A stretch of 64,000 nucleotides of DNA from Serratia proteamaculans (GTDB taxonomy: Bacteria; Pseudomonadota; Gammaproteobacteria; Enterobacterales; Enterobacteriaceae). A program made the translations under genes and the position numbers. The stretch is from positions 62,001-126,000 of the forward strand of contig NZ_SWDE01000006.1 in the NCBI RefSeq assembly GCF_013337185.1. The letters are read 5' to 3'. The notes beneath the pieces were generated by a model. It did not search any database. It saw only the letters and a list, made by a program, of their open reading frames with translations, and was not told where the DNA came from. Positions 16,640 to 26,697 of the stretch are shown here, one piece after another; position 1 is the first letter of the stretch, and each line of letters begins with the position of its first letter.

Positions 16640-17329
16640 GGGGGGAACGCTGTAACCGCCGAAATTTACATGACGCATAATTTCGCGTTTGGCGGATTGT
16701 ACGTTAGACCGTCGTCAACCGGGCAGCGAAAAAATAGCCATTTGGAGCGAAAAACCACTGATTGCAACGTCTCACATAGCTGGTACGGATAAATTCTAAT
16801 TCATGACATCATAAGAGTACTCATCGGCACATACCAAACATGCTTCAAAAATAGACTAAATCCTAGTGCCGGAAATTTCGACGGTTCCGTACAGGAACCC
16901 CTGGATGGAAAAAAGGCAGCGCTGAACCAACGTCTGCTCTTGGCAAGGCGGACGTTCAGAGCCGGAATCATCATTAGGCTCAAGACTTGAGCAGTAATAA
17001 TGCAGCCAGCTCTTAAATGCCGCTTCAGCGGCATGAAGGCGCCAGATGACGATGAAGGAAAGACGCCGTACGCCCGGCGAAGACGGTTACAGTCGTATAA
17101 ATCCTTCCATCCCCGACCTTTCCCTGAAGAGCCATTCGGGCTTTCAGCAATGAAGCGGTTTACGTAACCCCTTTTAACCCCGGCGAGCGGGCTTTACTTT
17201 GCCTGCGACATAAAGGGCGTGATTTCCGAGGCCTTGGTGTCGGCTGCCTGCTGCTGACTCGTAGGGGGGCAGAATAACATTCACCGACAGCCACGGAACT
17301 TAACACGGTAGCTCTCTGATAACATTGTT
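16640..17329. other. Gene-free stretch, remnant-like
   Basis: Higher GC than the flanking cargo genes and without a convincing frame; a 77-codon minus frame at 16801-17034 looks random. It may be scar sequence from an older mobile element. Nothing specific is identifiable. Confidence 0.35.
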
Positions 17330-18193
17330 TTAGTCTTCACGAAGAGAATGATCTCTCATGAATTCATCTAAGGTTAAAATTTTCACGTTCAATAAATCTT
17401 TTGGGAAGCGTTGATAAATTTTGTCGTTGGAAATAAATAATTCGACATGATTGCAGTACGCTATATGACATATATCGTGATTATCATTTTTACCCGGTTG
17501 GTTACCTGTTTCCATTGCATCTAAAATATATGCAGTCAAGCATTTTAAATAATTATCTAGAATTTTATTCTGATTGTATTTATTGATGGCATTTAGATAT
17601 TCAGGGGTAAAACTCCTTTCAGGGTACAGATTCTGTACCCGCCCTAAATTTTCTTATTCCGAGATTATGCAGGAACTTTATTAAAGTTATGTCAGTTTGT
17701 ACTCTTATTTTTTCTGCTGTGTAAGGGTTGTCTCGAAGTGATTCTCTATCTTCTTTTTTTGTTAACATTGTTTTTTTAAAACTGATGTTGAATCCCCTAC
17801 AAGCATATTGTCATAATTAGTTAACGTCTCGATAGAATACACTTCCCCACCGAGTTCAATTTTTATATTTTCTGCCTCGGACAGTGTGTTTGTTTTGATA
17901 ATCTTTTCCATTAACAACTTTGTGGCTGGCACATCATAATCATTGAAGTCAATACCAAATGCCTTAGCCTGTAAGGTACCTACGGATTCCCATATAATTT
18001 TTACCCCACGATTCAAAATGTTAATCAGAGAAATTTTCCGTATGTAGTACTCTTTTTCTGACGTCATCCCTGCAATCAGTTCCATGATGCCAAGCTGTGA
18101 ACATATCAATTCAATATTATTTTCTTTCGGGATTTTATTTAGTTGTCTTAGTATATTTGTATCCAGATATGCTTTCATGTTTTTTAAATACAC
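17330..18193 (-). pseudogene. PIN-domain protein, two frameshifts
   Basis: Joining three frames gives a protein of about 285 residues. The first reads MKAYLDTNILRQLNK...TLTNYDNMLVGDSTSVLKK. After a shift in a poly-A run near 17770 it continues TMLTKKEDRESLRDNPYTAEKIRVQTDITLIKFLHNLGIRKF, and after a shift near 17655 LGRVQNLYPERSFTPEYLNAINKYNQNKILDNYLKCLTAYILDAMETGNQPGKNDNHDICHIAYCNHVELFISNDK. Acidic PIN residues are visible at YLDTN, the ND-x-HD of NDNHDICHIAYC and the SNDK motif. PIN proteins are metal-dependent RNases, often toxins, but no antitoxin gene is seen. Both shifts are in A-rich runs. Confidence 0.6.
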
Positions 18194-18555
18194 CTTTTTT
18201 CTTTATTTTTTATAGAGTGATTATTTATCACTGAGTGAATACTCGTACATTTATAAAAAAAACTCAAGAGGCAGCTTTGCTCACTTATTGCTGATGACCG
18301 TTCCTAGAGTATTTATCGCCACATGCAACTCTGACGCGAGAGGGGCTTTTCCCGCACCCTTTATGGCCCGACCCCGGGAAAACGCCCCTGATGAATTCTG
18401 CGCGTCTGCATGCCTACGCACTGAGATCTTTTCGCTTCAGATTAGTAAATACAGATTTTTGTGATGCTCGCTTTTGGCACAGAGCTGTCCGTGGGATTGG
18501 GTATAACCCTGGGCCGTAAAAGTGTAAGCTCATGTCTGAGCTAATACATATATGA
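18194..18555. other. Gene-free stretch downstream of int
   Basis: About 360 bp with no supported gene. It contains GC-rich patches (for example around 18345-18385, ending GGGAAAACGCCCC) that could form short hairpins after int, but no clear terminator. Confidence 0.35.
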
Positions 18556-19749
18556 CTATTTTTTTGAGTGTACTTCCGCTCCCCACCAATCCATTAACGT
18601 ACGTCGCTGCTCAAGGTATGTGGAACGGTTATAGGCCCTTCGAACCTCATTCTTATCACAGTGTGCCAAAGCTGCCTCAATCATATCTGCATTAAACTCT
18701 GCCTCATTCATAGCTGTACTTGCGATAGAACGTAACCCATGCGCGACTAATTTTCCACCATACCCAATACGTTTTAACGCAGCATTCGCTGTCTGGCTGT
18801 TCATGGCCTTACGCGGGTCATTGCGGCTTGGGAATACGTACTCACGCTGGCCGCTGATAGGGTACATGATTTCGAGTATCTCTAAAGCTTGGCCTGAGAG
18901 TGGAACGACATGATCACGCTTGGCCTTCATACGTTCCGCCGGAATACGCCATTCACGATTTTCAATATCGATCTCGGCCCATGCGGTTGCGGAGGCTTCA
19001 GCAGGACGAATCAGCGTCAGCAACTGCCATTCAAGCAAGCAGCGGGTTGGAATTGATAGATTGCTCATCGAGATCGTGCGCATCAGCTTAGGCAGCTCTT
19101 CTGGTCGTATAGTCGGCATATGCTGCTTCTTAGGGCGCTCGAACGCATTGCCGATACCAGAAGCCGGGTTAGCATCAATCAATCCGGTGTTGACGGCGTA
19201 GATCATGATTTCGTTAATACGCTGTACTAAACGTCGAACGGTCTCTAACGCTCCACGGGCCTTGATAGGTTCCAGCACCTGGATCAGCAAACGCGCCTTG
19301 ATATCCTGAACTGGGACATTTTCGATAGACGATAATATGTCCTTCTCGAGAGAACGCCAGATGTCTTCAGCATGCTTAGTGCTGACGCTGGCCTGTTTCA
19401 ATGCGAACCATTGCTTTGCCACATTCAGGAAAATGCTTTCTTGGGCTACCTGCTTCTGTTCCGCTTCTTCTGCCTCTTTGGCCTGTGGGTCAATGCCTCT
19501 CGCCAGTATCGCGAGCTTTTCGGCACGTATTTGTCGGGCATCGGCAAGTGACAGGGCAGGGTAGGCACCGAGGCTAACCATAGTTCGTGAACTGGTGCCG
19601 GGGCGAAGGTAGCGGAAACGCCACAATTTTTTGCCGGTGGTTTTGACTAACAGGAACAGGCCGTCACCGTCGTGCAAAGTGAGGTCTTTCTCTAGGGCTT
19701 TGGCTTTTTGTACTTCGGTATGTGTGAGGGGGCGTGTAGTCCGCGCCAT
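18556..19749 (-). CDS. int: P4-family tyrosine integrase
   Basis: About 397 residues. Start chosen at MARTTRPLTHTEVQKAKALEKD (19749), with GGAAGAAC at good spacing; the longer frame from 19791 would start inside the upstream repeats. The N-terminal DUF4102-type arm-binding domain has LHDGDGLFLLVKTTGKKLWRFRYLRPG, typical of P4-like integrases. The catalytic domain shows Arg in LTLIRPAEASA, HGLRSIAST (His-Arg), a second His in LAHCDKNEVRRAYNRSTY and a Tyr nucleophile in RSTYLEQRR. It points away from ssrA and lies about 190 bp from the tmRNA 3' end, the usual P4 arrangement for an ssrA-targeting element. It appears intact. Confidence 0.93.
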   Translation of the reverse strand: MARTTRPLTHTEVQKAKALEKDLTLHDGDGLFLLVKTTGKKLWRFRYLRPGTSSRTMVSLGAYPALSLADARQIRAEKLAILARGIDPQAKEAEEAEQKQVAQESIFLNVAKQWFALKQASVSTKHAEDIWRSLEKDILSSIENVPVQDIKARLLIQVLEPIKARGALETVRRLVQRINEIMIYAVNTGLIDANPASGIGNAFERPKKQHMPTIRPEELPKLMRTISMSNLSIPTRCLLEWQLLTLIRPAEASATAWAEIDIENREWRIPAERMKAKRDHVVPLSGQALEILEIMYPISGQREYVFPSRNDPRKAMNSQTANAALKRIGYGGKLVAHGLRSIASTAMNEAEFNADMIEAALAHCDKNEVRRAYNRSTYLEQRRTLMDWWGAEVHSKK

Positions 19750-19767
19750 GCAAGGGTTCTTCCATAA

Positions 19768-19818
19768 TTGGTATACGTTTATGGCATACATTTTAACGTA
19801 TACCTAAACGTATACCAA
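19768..19818. promoter_or_regulatory. Repeated GGTATACGT operator before int
   Basis: TTGGTATACGTTT (19768-19780) is a perfect inverted copy of AAACGTATACCAA (19806-19818); a third ACGTATACC lies at 19797-19805. They sit just upstream of the int start. Such repeats in P4 are bound by Int and Vis and control int transcription and excision. The binder here is not known. Confidence 0.6.
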
Positions 19819-19861
19819 TAAATCCCGGATTTAGCTGGATGTTCTCGGACTGCTACAGATA

Positions 19862-19898
19862 CAAAAAAGCCCGCAAACCTAAGTGGTATGCGGGCTTT
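19862..19898 (-). terminator. Terminator between ssrA and int
   Basis: Stem AAAGCCCGCA (19866-19875) / TGCGGGCTTT (19889-19898). On the minus strand it ends in a T run (TTTTTTGT). It lies on the island side of the attachment site, so transcription from ssrA stops in island-borne sequence and does not run into int. Confidence 0.75.
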
Positions 19899-19941
19899 CC
19901 GTACTTCTCCGGACTTATCTGGTAATACCCGGATCATCATT

Positions 19942-19971
19942 TGGTGGAGCTGGGGGGATTTGAACCCCCGT
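19942..19971 (-). other. Island attachment site in the ssrA 3' end
   Basis: The tRNA-like 3' end of tmRNA (complement of TGGTGGAGCTGGGGGGATTT) is the usual target of integrases of this family. Core chromosome resumes at smpB just beyond. No second direct copy was found in the window, so the distal att site should lie left of base 1 or be degenerate. Confidence 0.65.
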
Positions 19972-20322
19972 CCGGAATTACTACACCGTCGGCACTACAT
20001 GCTTAGTCCAATCTTCACATTCGCCGGTCAGCTGCGGATGGACACGCCACTAACAAACTAGCCTGATTGGGTTTAACGCTTCAGCCCCAGGCAGGACATC
20101 CACGCGATCTCTTTTGGGTTTGACCTCTCTTGATCCCCGTCCTAAGAGCGGAGGCTAGGGAGAGAGGGAATCTTCAGTTTCTTAGGCTGATTAAGCTGCT
20201 AAAGCAGCAGATTCGAATTGCGAGTCGTTTGCAATTATTTTTTTTGCGGCTTTTAACGAGGCAAACCGCCCCTCGGCATGCTCCTAAGGCCTCACAATCC
20301 CGTCGAATCCAGAATCAGCCCC
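19942..20322 (-). ncRNA. ssrA: tmRNA (ssrA)
   Basis: The 5' end (GGGGCTGATTCTGGATTCGACG) lies at 20322 and the 3' CCACCA end at 19942, about 381 nt in all. It rescues stalled ribosomes with SmpB. The mRNA-like part at 20232-20191 encodes ANDSQFESAALAA followed by TAA, entered after the charged alanine. The T-arm region GGGGGTTCAAATCCCCC-like sequence is complete, so the island restored a functional 3' end. smpB is immediately upstream on the same strand, as in other enterobacteria. Confidence 0.95.
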
Positions 20323-20371
20323 AAGTTACGTCGCGCAGTATAACAGAAGTTTTACCCGTTAAGCCAGTGGC

Positions 20372-20854
20372 TTATCGGTTGGCGTGCTTCATGATACGGG
20401 ATTTCGCCGTCTGCCATTCACGATCTTTGATGTCATCGCGCTTATCGTGTTCTTTCTTACCTTTGGCTACGCCGATTTTGATCTTGGCCCAGGCATTTTT
20501 CCAATACATGGACAAGGCAACCACGGTGTAACCGTCACGGTTTACACGGCCGAGCAGTGAGTCCAGCTCACGTTTTTTCAGCAGGAGTTTACGGGTACGT
20601 GTCGGATCGCAGACCACATGAGTAGAAGCTACGTTGAGCGGTGAGACAGTGGCGCCAAACAGGTAGGCTTCACCATCGCGGAAGGTCACGTAGCTGTCAC
20701 TAATGTTGGCTTTGCCGGCACGCAGTGATTTGACTTCCCACCCTTGCAGGGACAGGCCCGCTTCGAATTCTTCCTCAATGGAATATTCGAAACGCGCTCG
20801 CTTGTTTTGCGCAATGGTGGCAGAGCCGGGTTTGTGTGCTTTTTTCTTTGTCAT
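20372..20854 (-). CDS. smpB: SsrA-binding protein SmpB
   Basis: A 160-residue SmpB, the protein that loads alanyl-tmRNA onto stalled ribosomes. Family marks include the N-terminal [43 protein letters not shown], the central [25 protein letters not shown], and a basic C-terminal tail [27 protein letters not shown] that enters the mRNA channel. Length equals the usual 160. It lies 50 bp upstream of ssrA on the same strand and is divergent from ratA. Confidence 0.97.
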   Translation of the reverse strand: MTKKKAHKPGSATIAQNKRARFEYSIEEEFEAGLSLQGWEVKSLRAGKANISDSYVTFRDGEAYLFGATVSPLNVASTHVVCDPTRTRKLLLKKRELDSLLGRVNRDGYTVVALSMYWKNAWAKIKIGVAKGKKEHDKRDDIKDREWQTAKSRIMKHANR

Positions 20855-21015
20855 AGTGTGTTCATTATACTGGATGCGTCAGCGAAAGAAATCCTTTACC
20901 TCTCAGCACCTGCGCAATTTTTCGCATTTTTGGCCTCTGGGTTGCATAGCAGATTTTTTGTTTGCCGATAGATAAATGGTATGATTTGTACGTTTTGTGT
21001 CTCACAGGAAATGAT

Positions 21016-21450
21016 ATGCCCCAGATCAGTCGATCTGCGTTAGTGCCGTTTAGCGCCGAGCAGATGTATCAGTTGGTTAACGATGTTCATTCTTATCCCG
21101 ATTTTCTGCCAGGTTGTACCGGCAGCCGGGTGATTAACGCGTCCAACAATGAAATGACCGCCGCGGTAGATGTTGCCAAAGCCGGTATCAGCAAAACTTT
21201 TACCACGCGTAACACGCTGCTGGATAACCAGAGCATCAATATGCAGTTGGTTGATGGTCCGTTCCGCTCCTTGATGGGGGGCTGGCACTTTACACCGCTC
21301 AGCCCGGAAGCCTGCAAGGTTGAGCTGCACCTGGATTTTGAATTTACCAACAAACTGATCGAGTTGGCGTTCGGCAAGGTGTTTAAAGAGCTGGCGGGTA
21401 ACATGGTGCAGGCATTCACCCAGCGGGCGAAAGAGGTCTACAGTGTCTGA
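21016..21450 (+). CDS. ratA: RatA, START-like ribosome-associated toxin / coenzyme Q-binding family
   Basis: A 144-residue START/Coq10-like protein beginning [34 protein letters not shown]. The start at 21016 follows an AGGAAATGAT leader; the longer frame from 20962 is rejected. In Escherichia coli RatA (YfjG) inhibits 70S initiation by binding 50S subunits; eukaryotic Coq10 relatives bind ubiquinone. The hydrophobic pocket fold is supported by [34 protein letters not shown]. Its end overlaps ratB by eight bases, making a bicistronic unit. Confidence 0.94.
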   Translation: MPQISRSALVPFSAEQMYQLVNDVHSYPDFLPGCTGSRVINASNNEMTAAVDVAKAGISKTFTTRNTLLDNQSINMQLVDGPFRSLMGGWHFTPLSPEACKVELHLDFEFTNKLIELAFGKVFKELAGNMVQAFTQRAKEVYSV

Positions 21451-21727
21451 GATACGGGTCGAGGTGGTTTACGCCTTGCCGGAGCGTCAGTATCTTCGCA
21501 ATGTCACACTGGCGGAGGGCAGCAGCGTTGAGCAGGCGATTGTCGCCTCCGGGCTGCTGGAACTACGGGGTGATATTGACCTGCAAAGTAACAAGGTGGG
21601 CATCTATAGCCGACCGGCCAAGTTGGCAGATGTGCTCAACGATGGCGACCGGGTGGAAATCTATCGCCCCTTGATTGCCGATCCCAAAGAGCTGCGCCGT
21701 CAACGGGCAGAGAAGGCAAAAAAATAA
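21443..21727 (+). CDS. ratB: RatB/RnfH family protein
   Basis: A 94-residue ubiquitin-like (beta-grasp) protein of the RnfH family, GTG start, overlapping ratA. It reads [38 protein letters not shown] and closes with [27 protein letters not shown], the family's standard end. Its function is unknown; RatA and RatB are routinely paired in gammaproteobacteria. A strong terminator follows at once. Confidence 0.93.
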   Translation: MSEIRVEVVYALPERQYLRNVTLAEGSSVEQAIVASGLLELRGDIDLQSNKVGIYSRPAKLADVLNDGDRVEIYRPLIADPKELRRQRAEKAKK

Positions 21728-21752
21728 GGCGCTGATAGCGCCTTATTTTTTA
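21723..21752 (+). terminator. Terminator after ratB
   Basis: Stem AAGGCGCT / AGCGCCTT with a GAT loop, then ATTTTTTATC, starting at the ratB stop. Confidence 0.85.
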
Positions 21753-21841
21753 TCAGAATTTTATCTTCCGAGTTGCAGCCTGGTACTGTCATGAAGAACT
21801 TGACGCGTCCCTCACGGGCCGGACGATAGTTCCTGCGCGGA

Positions 21842-22180
21842 TTACTTGGTCAGCGCCGGCTTGTTCTGAATATCGGTCAAGACACCCGCGCTGTTAAAGG
21901 TCAGCGTCAGGGTTTGCTGGGTGATATTTTCATGACCAGGTTGCTGGCGGAACACATAGAACCACGTCTGAGTACCGAACGGGTCCTGCAGCATTGGGGT
22001 GCCCAATGTATAAGCGACCTGTTGCTGGGTCATACCTTTTTGAATTTTAGCTACGTCGGTTGACGTCAGGTAGTTCCCTTGGTTGATGTCAGGCCGGTAA
22101 ACCACCTTCTCAAAAGTAGAACAGCCTGCAGTCAGCATCACAAGAACCACAGCGGCGGCAGTCAGCGTTTTACAGCGCAT
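21842..22180 (-). CDS. bamE: Outer membrane assembly lipoprotein BamE
   Basis: A 112-residue lipoprotein of the BAM complex, which inserts beta-barrel proteins into the outer membrane. [24 protein letters not shown] gives a type II signal peptide with lipobox LTAGC. The mature part has the SmpA/OmlA pattern [55 protein letters not shown]. The start at 22180 (MRCKTL) is preferred to ATG 22189 (MITMRC) because it gives a compact signal peptide. It is convergent with ratAB, and recN lies upstream on the same strand. Confidence 0.96.
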   Translation of the reverse strand: MRCKTLTAAAVVLVMLTAGCSTFEKVVYRPDINQGNYLTSTDVAKIQKGMTQQQVAYTLGTPMLQDPFGTQTWFYVFRQQPGHENITQQTLTLTFNSAGVLTDIQNKPALTK

Positions 22181-22293
22181 AGTAATCACATTCCTTTAGG
22201 GCATAGGATGCCGATGATAATAGACCTTGCAGCAGTTGGAAACCTTTACAGGGCCCCAATATGACCTCAGGAAAGTAAAAAAGTTGAGCTTTT

Positions 22294-23955
22294 CTATGCA
22301 GCAAGCAGTTCTTTCGCGTTTGCCAGGGTATTTCGGGTGACTTCACTGCCGCCCAAAAGGCGCGCCAATTCTTGCAAGCGGGCGCGTTTATCCAGTGGTG
22401 ACATCTGTGTTTCGGTTTCTGTGCCGTCGGTCTGTTTGCTGACGAACAGATGCTGATGGCCACAACCGGCGACCTGCGGCAAGTGAGTGACGCACATAAC
22501 CTGGGTCGATTCCCCCAACTGGCGCAGCAGGCGACCGACAATGGCGGCGGTTGGGCCGCTGATACCTACGTCCACTTCGTCGAAAATCAGCGCCGGTGTT
22601 TCCATTTTGCGGGCGGTAATCACCTGGATTGCCAGCGCGATGCGTGACAGTTCGCCGCCAGAGGCCACTTTCGCCAGCGCCTGCAGCGGTTGGCCCGGGT
22701 TGGTGGAAACGCAGAACTCGGTGCGGGTCGCGCCTTCAGCACTCAAATATTGCGGTTCGAAGCGTACGTCGATATTGAATTTACCGTGCGGCATGGAGAG
22801 TGCCTGCATGCTGTCGGTAATCAAAGTGGTCAGCTCAGCGGCATAATGCTGGCGTTTCTGATGCAGTTGCTCTGCCAACAACAGCGCTTGCTGATGATGC
22901 AGCGTCACCGCTTCGGTCAGGTGTTCGTGGTCGCTTTCTTGCTGTGACAGCAGCTGTTGTTCATCCAGCATTTGCTGGTGCAACTGCGGCAGCTCTTCTG
23001 GTGCGACGTGATGTTTGCGCGCCAGGTTGATTTGCCGCGACAGGCGCTGCTCGAGTTCTTGCAGACGGTTGGGATCCAGATCCATGCGATCGGCGTAGTG
23101 GCGCAGTTCATCGCTGGCTTCACTGATTTGGATTGACGCCTCTTCCAGCATATCCAGCAGGCCACTGAGCTTTTCATCCATGCCGACCAGCTCAAGCAGC
23201 AGGTGCTTGGCGGTATAGAGCTGGCTCAGCATATTACTTTCTTCGTTATCAGCCAGTAATTGCAGGGTTTGCTGGCTGATGGTCAGCAACTGGCCGCTGT
23301 TGGCCAGGCGTTTGAATTCGGTGTCGATTTGTTCAAACTCACCGGCCTGCGGCGCAAACTCGTTCAGCTCTTTCAATTGGTATTGCAGCAGTTGTTTGCG
23401 TGCGTCGCGCTCGATGGACTGTTGCTGATGATGAGCCAGTTCGCGGCAGCTTTGGTGCCAGCACTGGTAAGCCTGTTGCATTTGCGTCAGCAGGGCGGGT
23501 TCGTCGGCGTAGGCGTCGAGCAGTTGTTTTTGGTGCTCTGGCTTGAGCAACAACTGGTGGGCATGTTGGCCATGGATTTGAATCAGGCGCTGGCCGAGTT
23601 CGCGCAGTTGCGAAAGCGGGACGGCGGTGCCATTGATAAAGCCGCGTGAACGGCCATCTGCGTTGATCACCCGGCGCAGCAGGCACTCATTGCTGTCGTC
23701 CAGCTGGTTCTGCTCGAGCCATTGCCGTGCAGAAGGGGTGTCCGCCAGTGAGAAACGGGCGCAGATATCGGCACGGGCGGCTCCCAACCGGACGACGTTA
23801 CCATCGGCGCGATTACCGAGGCACAGCCCCAACGCGTCGATGGCGATCGATTTGCCGGCGCCGGTTTCACCGGTAATCGCCGTCATACCCGGTTGAAAAT
23901 CAATTTCCAACTCACGAACGATAGCAAAATTGCTGATGGTCAATTGCGCCAGCAT
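22294..23955 (-). CDS. recN: DNA repair ATPase RecN
   Basis: A 553-residue SMC-like repair protein that acts with RecA on double-strand breaks. Walker A GETGAGKS is near residue 30, a long coiled coil spans the middle, and the ABC signature [15 protein letters not shown], Walker [14 protein letters not shown] and [12 protein letters not shown] follow in the C-terminal half. The start [13 protein letters not shown] at 23955 fits the family; the longer frame is not needed. It ends with [12 protein letters not shown]. Three LexA-like sites lie just upstream, so SOS control is very likely. Confidence 0.97.
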   Translation of the reverse strand: MLAQLTISNFAIVRELEIDFQPGMTAITGETGAGKSIAIDALGLCLGNRADGNVVRLGAARADICARFSLADTPSARQWLEQNQLDDSNECLLRRVINADGRSRGFINGTAVPLSQLRELGQRLIQIHGQHAHQLLLKPEHQKQLLDAYADEPALLTQMQQAYQCWHQSCRELAHHQQQSIERDARKQLLQYQLKELNEFAPQAGEFEQIDTEFKRLANSGQLLTISQQTLQLLADNEESNMLSQLYTAKHLLLELVGMDEKLSGLLDMLEEASIQISEASDELRHYADRMDLDPNRLQELEQRLSRQINLARKHHVAPEELPQLHQQMLDEQQLLSQQESDHEHLTEAVTLHHQQALLLAEQLHQKRQHYAAELTTLITDSMQALSMPHGKFNIDVRFEPQYLSAEGATRTEFCVSTNPGQPLQALAKVASGGELSRIALAIQVITARKMETPALIFDEVDVGISGPTAAIVGRLLRQLGESTQVMCVTHLPQVAGCGHQHLFVSKQTDGTETETQMSPLDKRARLQELARLLGGSEVTRNTLANAKELLAA

Positions 23956-23965
23956 GGGAACCTTC

Positions 23966-24021
23966 CTGTGTATAAACACATAACTGTAGTTTCATACAGT
24001 ATAGACTGGTTTTATATACAG
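23966..24021 (-). promoter_or_regulatory. LexA boxes of recN
   Basis: CTGT-N8-ACAG sites at 23984-23999 (CTGTAGTTTCATACAG), a near match CTGG-N8-ACAG at 24006-24021, and a weaker CTGT-N8-ACAT at 23966-23981. Multiple LexA sites are typical of recN. Confidence 0.85.
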
Positions 24022-24041
24022 TAAAGAGGCTGGCGCAGTTT

Positions 24042-24920
24042 TTAGAATAATTTTTTTGACCAGCCCAGCTTGGTGCTTAACGTATTGAAATAGCTGTAGT
24101 CCTTTGGATGAATAAGATTCAAATGGAAATCACTACGGCGTATCAATACCTCTTCACCCTCCTGGATAGGCAGGGCGATTTGGCTGTCGCAGCTGATCTC
24201 CAGATCGCTGCCAATCTGCGAAAACTTCAGCCGGATAGTGCTGTTGCCGTTGATCACCAACGGGCGGGCCGAAAGGGTGTGCGGGAACATCGGCACCAGC
24301 GCGATGGCTTCCAGCGACGGCGTCAGGATCGGGCCGCCGGCAGAGAGCGAATAGGCGGTCGAACCGGTCGGGGTGGCGATGATCAGGCCGTCGGAGCGCT
24401 GCGAGAAGGCGAAGCGATCGTCGATATACACTTCGAACTCAATCATGTGCGCCACTTTACCGGGGTGCAACACCACTTCGTTGATCGCGGTGCTGATGCG
24501 GCACTGCTGGTTTTCCTTGTGTACGATGGTTTCCAGCAGGAAGCGCTGTTCATCGATATATTCGCCTTCCAGCACGTCGGCCAATTGCTGCAATGCGTTG
24601 TCGGGATCAAGATCGGTCAGGAAACCGAGATTTCCGCGGTTAACACCGATCACTTTAATATCGTAACGAGCCAGCACGCGCGCTGCGCCCAGCATATTAC
24701 CGTCGCCACCGACCACTACGGCCAAATCGGCCTTTTGGCCAATCTCTGCCAGGCTGCCGGTGACCGCGTCTTTCAGCCCCAAATCCTGGGCTATCTGCCG
24801 TTCAACCATCACCGAATAGCCTCGGGCGACCAGCCAGTGAAATAACATCTCATGCGTTGCCAGCGCCGAAGGGTGACGCGGGTGGCCAACAATGCCAATA
24901 CAGGCGAATTTTTTATTCAT
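24042..24920 (-). CDS. nadK: NAD kinase
   Basis: A 292-residue ATP-NAD kinase making NADP. The start at 24920 ([17 protein letters not shown]) is standard; the upstream frame is a run-on. Visible are the [11 protein letters not shown] nucleotide-binding motif, [12 protein letters not shown], the catalytic-region [19 protein letters not shown] and [16 protein letters not shown]. It is transcribed divergently from grpE with a 124-bp shared intergenic region, as in other enterobacteria. Confidence 0.97.
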   Translation of the reverse strand: MNKKFACIGIVGHPRHPSALATHEMLFHWLVARGYSVMVERQIAQDLGLKDAVTGSLAEIGQKADLAVVVGGDGNMLGAARVLARYDIKVIGVNRGNLGFLTDLDPDNALQQLADVLEGEYIDEQRFLLETIVHKENQQCRISTAINEVVLHPGKVAHMIEFEVYIDDRFAFSQRSDGLIIATPTGSTAYSLSAGGPILTPSLEAIALVPMFPHTLSARPLVINGNSTIRLKFSQIGSDLEISCDSQIALPIQEGEEVLIRRSDFHLNLIHPKDYSYFNTLSTKLGWSKKLF

Positions 24921-24974
24921 TGTTGTGATTTTCCTCACCGGGACCAGTTTATGCCCCACATTGTGACCGGTTGA

Positions 24975-25000
24975 CTTGAAACCCCGGTTTTGATCCCCAT
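24975..25000 (+). promoter_or_regulatory. Sigma32 heat-shock promoter of grpE
   Basis: CTTGAAA (24975-24981), a 13-base spacer, then CCCCAT (24995-25000): a textbook sigma32 (RpoH) promoter 45 bp before the grpE start. Confidence 0.85.
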
Positions 25001-25044
25001 AATAAGCCAAGTTGCGAGATTAATGCTAAAACGCGGAGATATTC

Positions 25045-25617
25045 ATGAGTAGTAAAGAACAGAAGACGCCAAACGAGCAAGTCTCGGAAGAAATGGAACA
25101 GCAGGAAGTCTTGCCGGAAGCGGCTGAGGGCGTCGATCTGCGGGATGAGCGCATTGCTGAGCTGGAAGCTCAACTGGCCGAAGCCCAGCAGCATGAACGC
25201 GACAGCCTGCTGCGTGCCAAAGCGGAAATGGAAAACGTCCGCCGCCGCACCGAGCTGGATATTGAAAAAGCGCACAAATTTGCACTGGAGAAATTCTCCG
25301 GTGACCTGCTGCCGGTGTTGGATAACCTGGAGCGTGCGTTGGATCTGGCGGATAAAAACAATCCGGAGCTGACGGCGATGATCGAAGGTATCGAGCTGAC
25401 GCTGAAGTCCCTGCAGGACGTCGTGCGTAAGTACGGTATCGAAATCGTTGGCGACACTAACGTGCCGTTCAACCCGGAAGTGCACCAGGCGATGAGCCTG
25501 ATGGAATCTGCCGATCACCAGCCAAATCACGTAATGATGGTGATGCAAAAAGGCTATACGCTGAATGGTCGCCTGCTGCGCCCAGCGATGGTCGCGGTTT
25601 CCAAAGCCAAGGCTTAA
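25045..25617 (+). CDS. grpE: Nucleotide exchange factor GrpE
   Basis: A 190-residue cochaperone that releases ADP from DnaK. A charged N-terminus is followed by a long helix ([50 protein letters not shown]), a four-helix bundle with [14 protein letters not shown], and the C-terminal beta domain [45 protein letters not shown]. It starts at 25045 with ATG. A sigma32 promoter precedes it and a hairpin terminator follows. Confidence 0.97.
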   Translation: MSSKEQKTPNEQVSEEMEQQEVLPEAAEGVDLRDERIAELEAQLAEAQQHERDSLLRAKAEMENVRRRTELDIEKAHKFALEKFSGDLLPVLDNLERALDLADKNNPELTAMIEGIELTLKSLQDVVRKYGIEIVGDTNVPFNPEVHQAMSLMESADHQPNHVMMVMQKGYTLNGRLLRPAMVAVSKAKA

Positions 25618-25633
25618 GCGAATTAAGTAAAGA

Positions 25634-25658
25634 AAAGGCACCTTCGGGTGCCTTTTTT
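25634..25658. terminator. Bidirectional terminator between grpE and ung
   Basis: AAAGGCACC-TTCG-GGTGCCTTTTTT forms a tetraloop hairpin between two converging genes, with a T run on the + strand and an AAAG-rich run that serves the minus strand. Confidence 0.8.
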
Positions 25659-25667
25659 ACGTCTGAA

Positions 25668-26351
25668 TCAGCTCTGCGGCAGTTGCGGCAGCCAGTCGAT
25701 AGGTTGCAACCCCTGTTGCACCAGCAGCTGGTTGGCCTGCGAAAAGTGTCGGCAGCCGAGGAAACCTCGATGGGCGGAAAGTGGTGAAGGGTGCGGCGCT
25801 TTCAGCACGTGGTGGCGGTTGCTGTCGATAAAGTTGCCTTTCTTCTGGGCGTGAGCGCCCCACAGCAGAAACACCACGCCTTCGCGGTTTTCATTCAGCG
25901 CGGCAATCACCTTGTCGGTAAAGATTTCCCAGCCCAGCTTGGCGTGCGAATGTGCCTGGCCGCCTTCCACCGTCAACACCGTGTTCAGCAGCAGCACGCC
26001 TTGTTCCGCCCAACTTTGCAGACAGCCGTGGTCAGGACGTTCAAAGCCCGGGATGTCGGTTGCCAGCTCTTTATACATATTCACCAGTGAAGGGGGAGCA
26101 GGCACGCCGGGCAGCACCGAGAAAGACAGGCCATGGGCCTGATTTGGGCCGTGGTAGGGATCCTGCCCGAGGATCACCACCTTCACGTCTGCCAGTTCGG
26201 TATAACGAAAGGCGTTGAACACGTCTTTTTGCGGTGGATAAATGGTCTTACCGGCCTGACGTTCAGCGGCAACAAAGGCAAGCGTTTCATGAAAATAGGG
26301 CTGCTCTTTCTCCTTGCCGATGACATCATGCCAGGTGAGGGAGGTGGACAT
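25668..26351 (-). CDS. ung: Uracil-DNA glycosylase
   Basis: A 227-residue UDG that removes uracil from DNA in base-excision repair. The water-activating motif [18 protein letters not shown] and the minor-groove loop [19 protein letters not shown] (HPSPLS) are both intact, and [12 protein letters not shown] is the family's central strand. It starts at [20 protein letters not shown]. The N-terminus matches the enterobacterial type, and length is normal. Confidence 0.98.
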   Translation of the reverse strand: MSTSLTWHDVIGKEKEQPYFHETLAFVAAERQAGKTIYPPQKDVFNAFRYTELADVKVVILGQDPYHGPNQAHGLSFSVLPGVPAPPSLVNMYKELATDIPGFERPDHGCLQSWAEQGVLLLNTVLTVEGGQAHSHAKLGWEIFTDKVIAALNENREGVVFLLWGAHAQKKGNFIDSNRHHVLKAPHPSPLSAHRGFLGCRHFSQANQLLVQQGLQPIDWLPQLPQS

Positions 26352-26559
26352 AAACGCTCTCCTTTGTTTTCGTTAACAATTCACTGGGCATAGCTTACCG
26401 TTTAGCTTCACTCAGTGAAACCCGCTTTTATCCTGGCGTCTTCTCGTTTTATACAAATATTGTTGAAAATTTACAAAAATAATTGCGAGGTGTTCTGCGG
26501 GGAAAATTGACATAAAACATAAACTTGCCCCTTTTAGGCGTGTGGGTACCCCGTAAAAA

Positions 26560-26573
26560 TTGACTTTAATCAA
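26560..26573 (+). promoter_or_regulatory. FNR-type site before grcA
   Basis: TTGAC-TTTA-ATCAA matches TTGAT-N4-ATCAA with one change, about 125 bp before the grcA start. grcA (yfiD) is FNR- and ArcA-controlled in Escherichia coli. Confidence 0.7.
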
Positions 26574-26697
26574 AGAATTGCCCCGGTCAGACTGGTATAC
26601 AGAACAACAAGACAACAATGGTTTTACCAAATGGCCGAAACCAACATTGGGTTTTTTCTCGAAGTAGAATTTTTCGCCCTTGTACGGAGGCAACAAC

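Noticed and set aside
16801-17034. 77-codon minus-strand frame
   Set aside because: No ribosome site, no family, and atypical composition.
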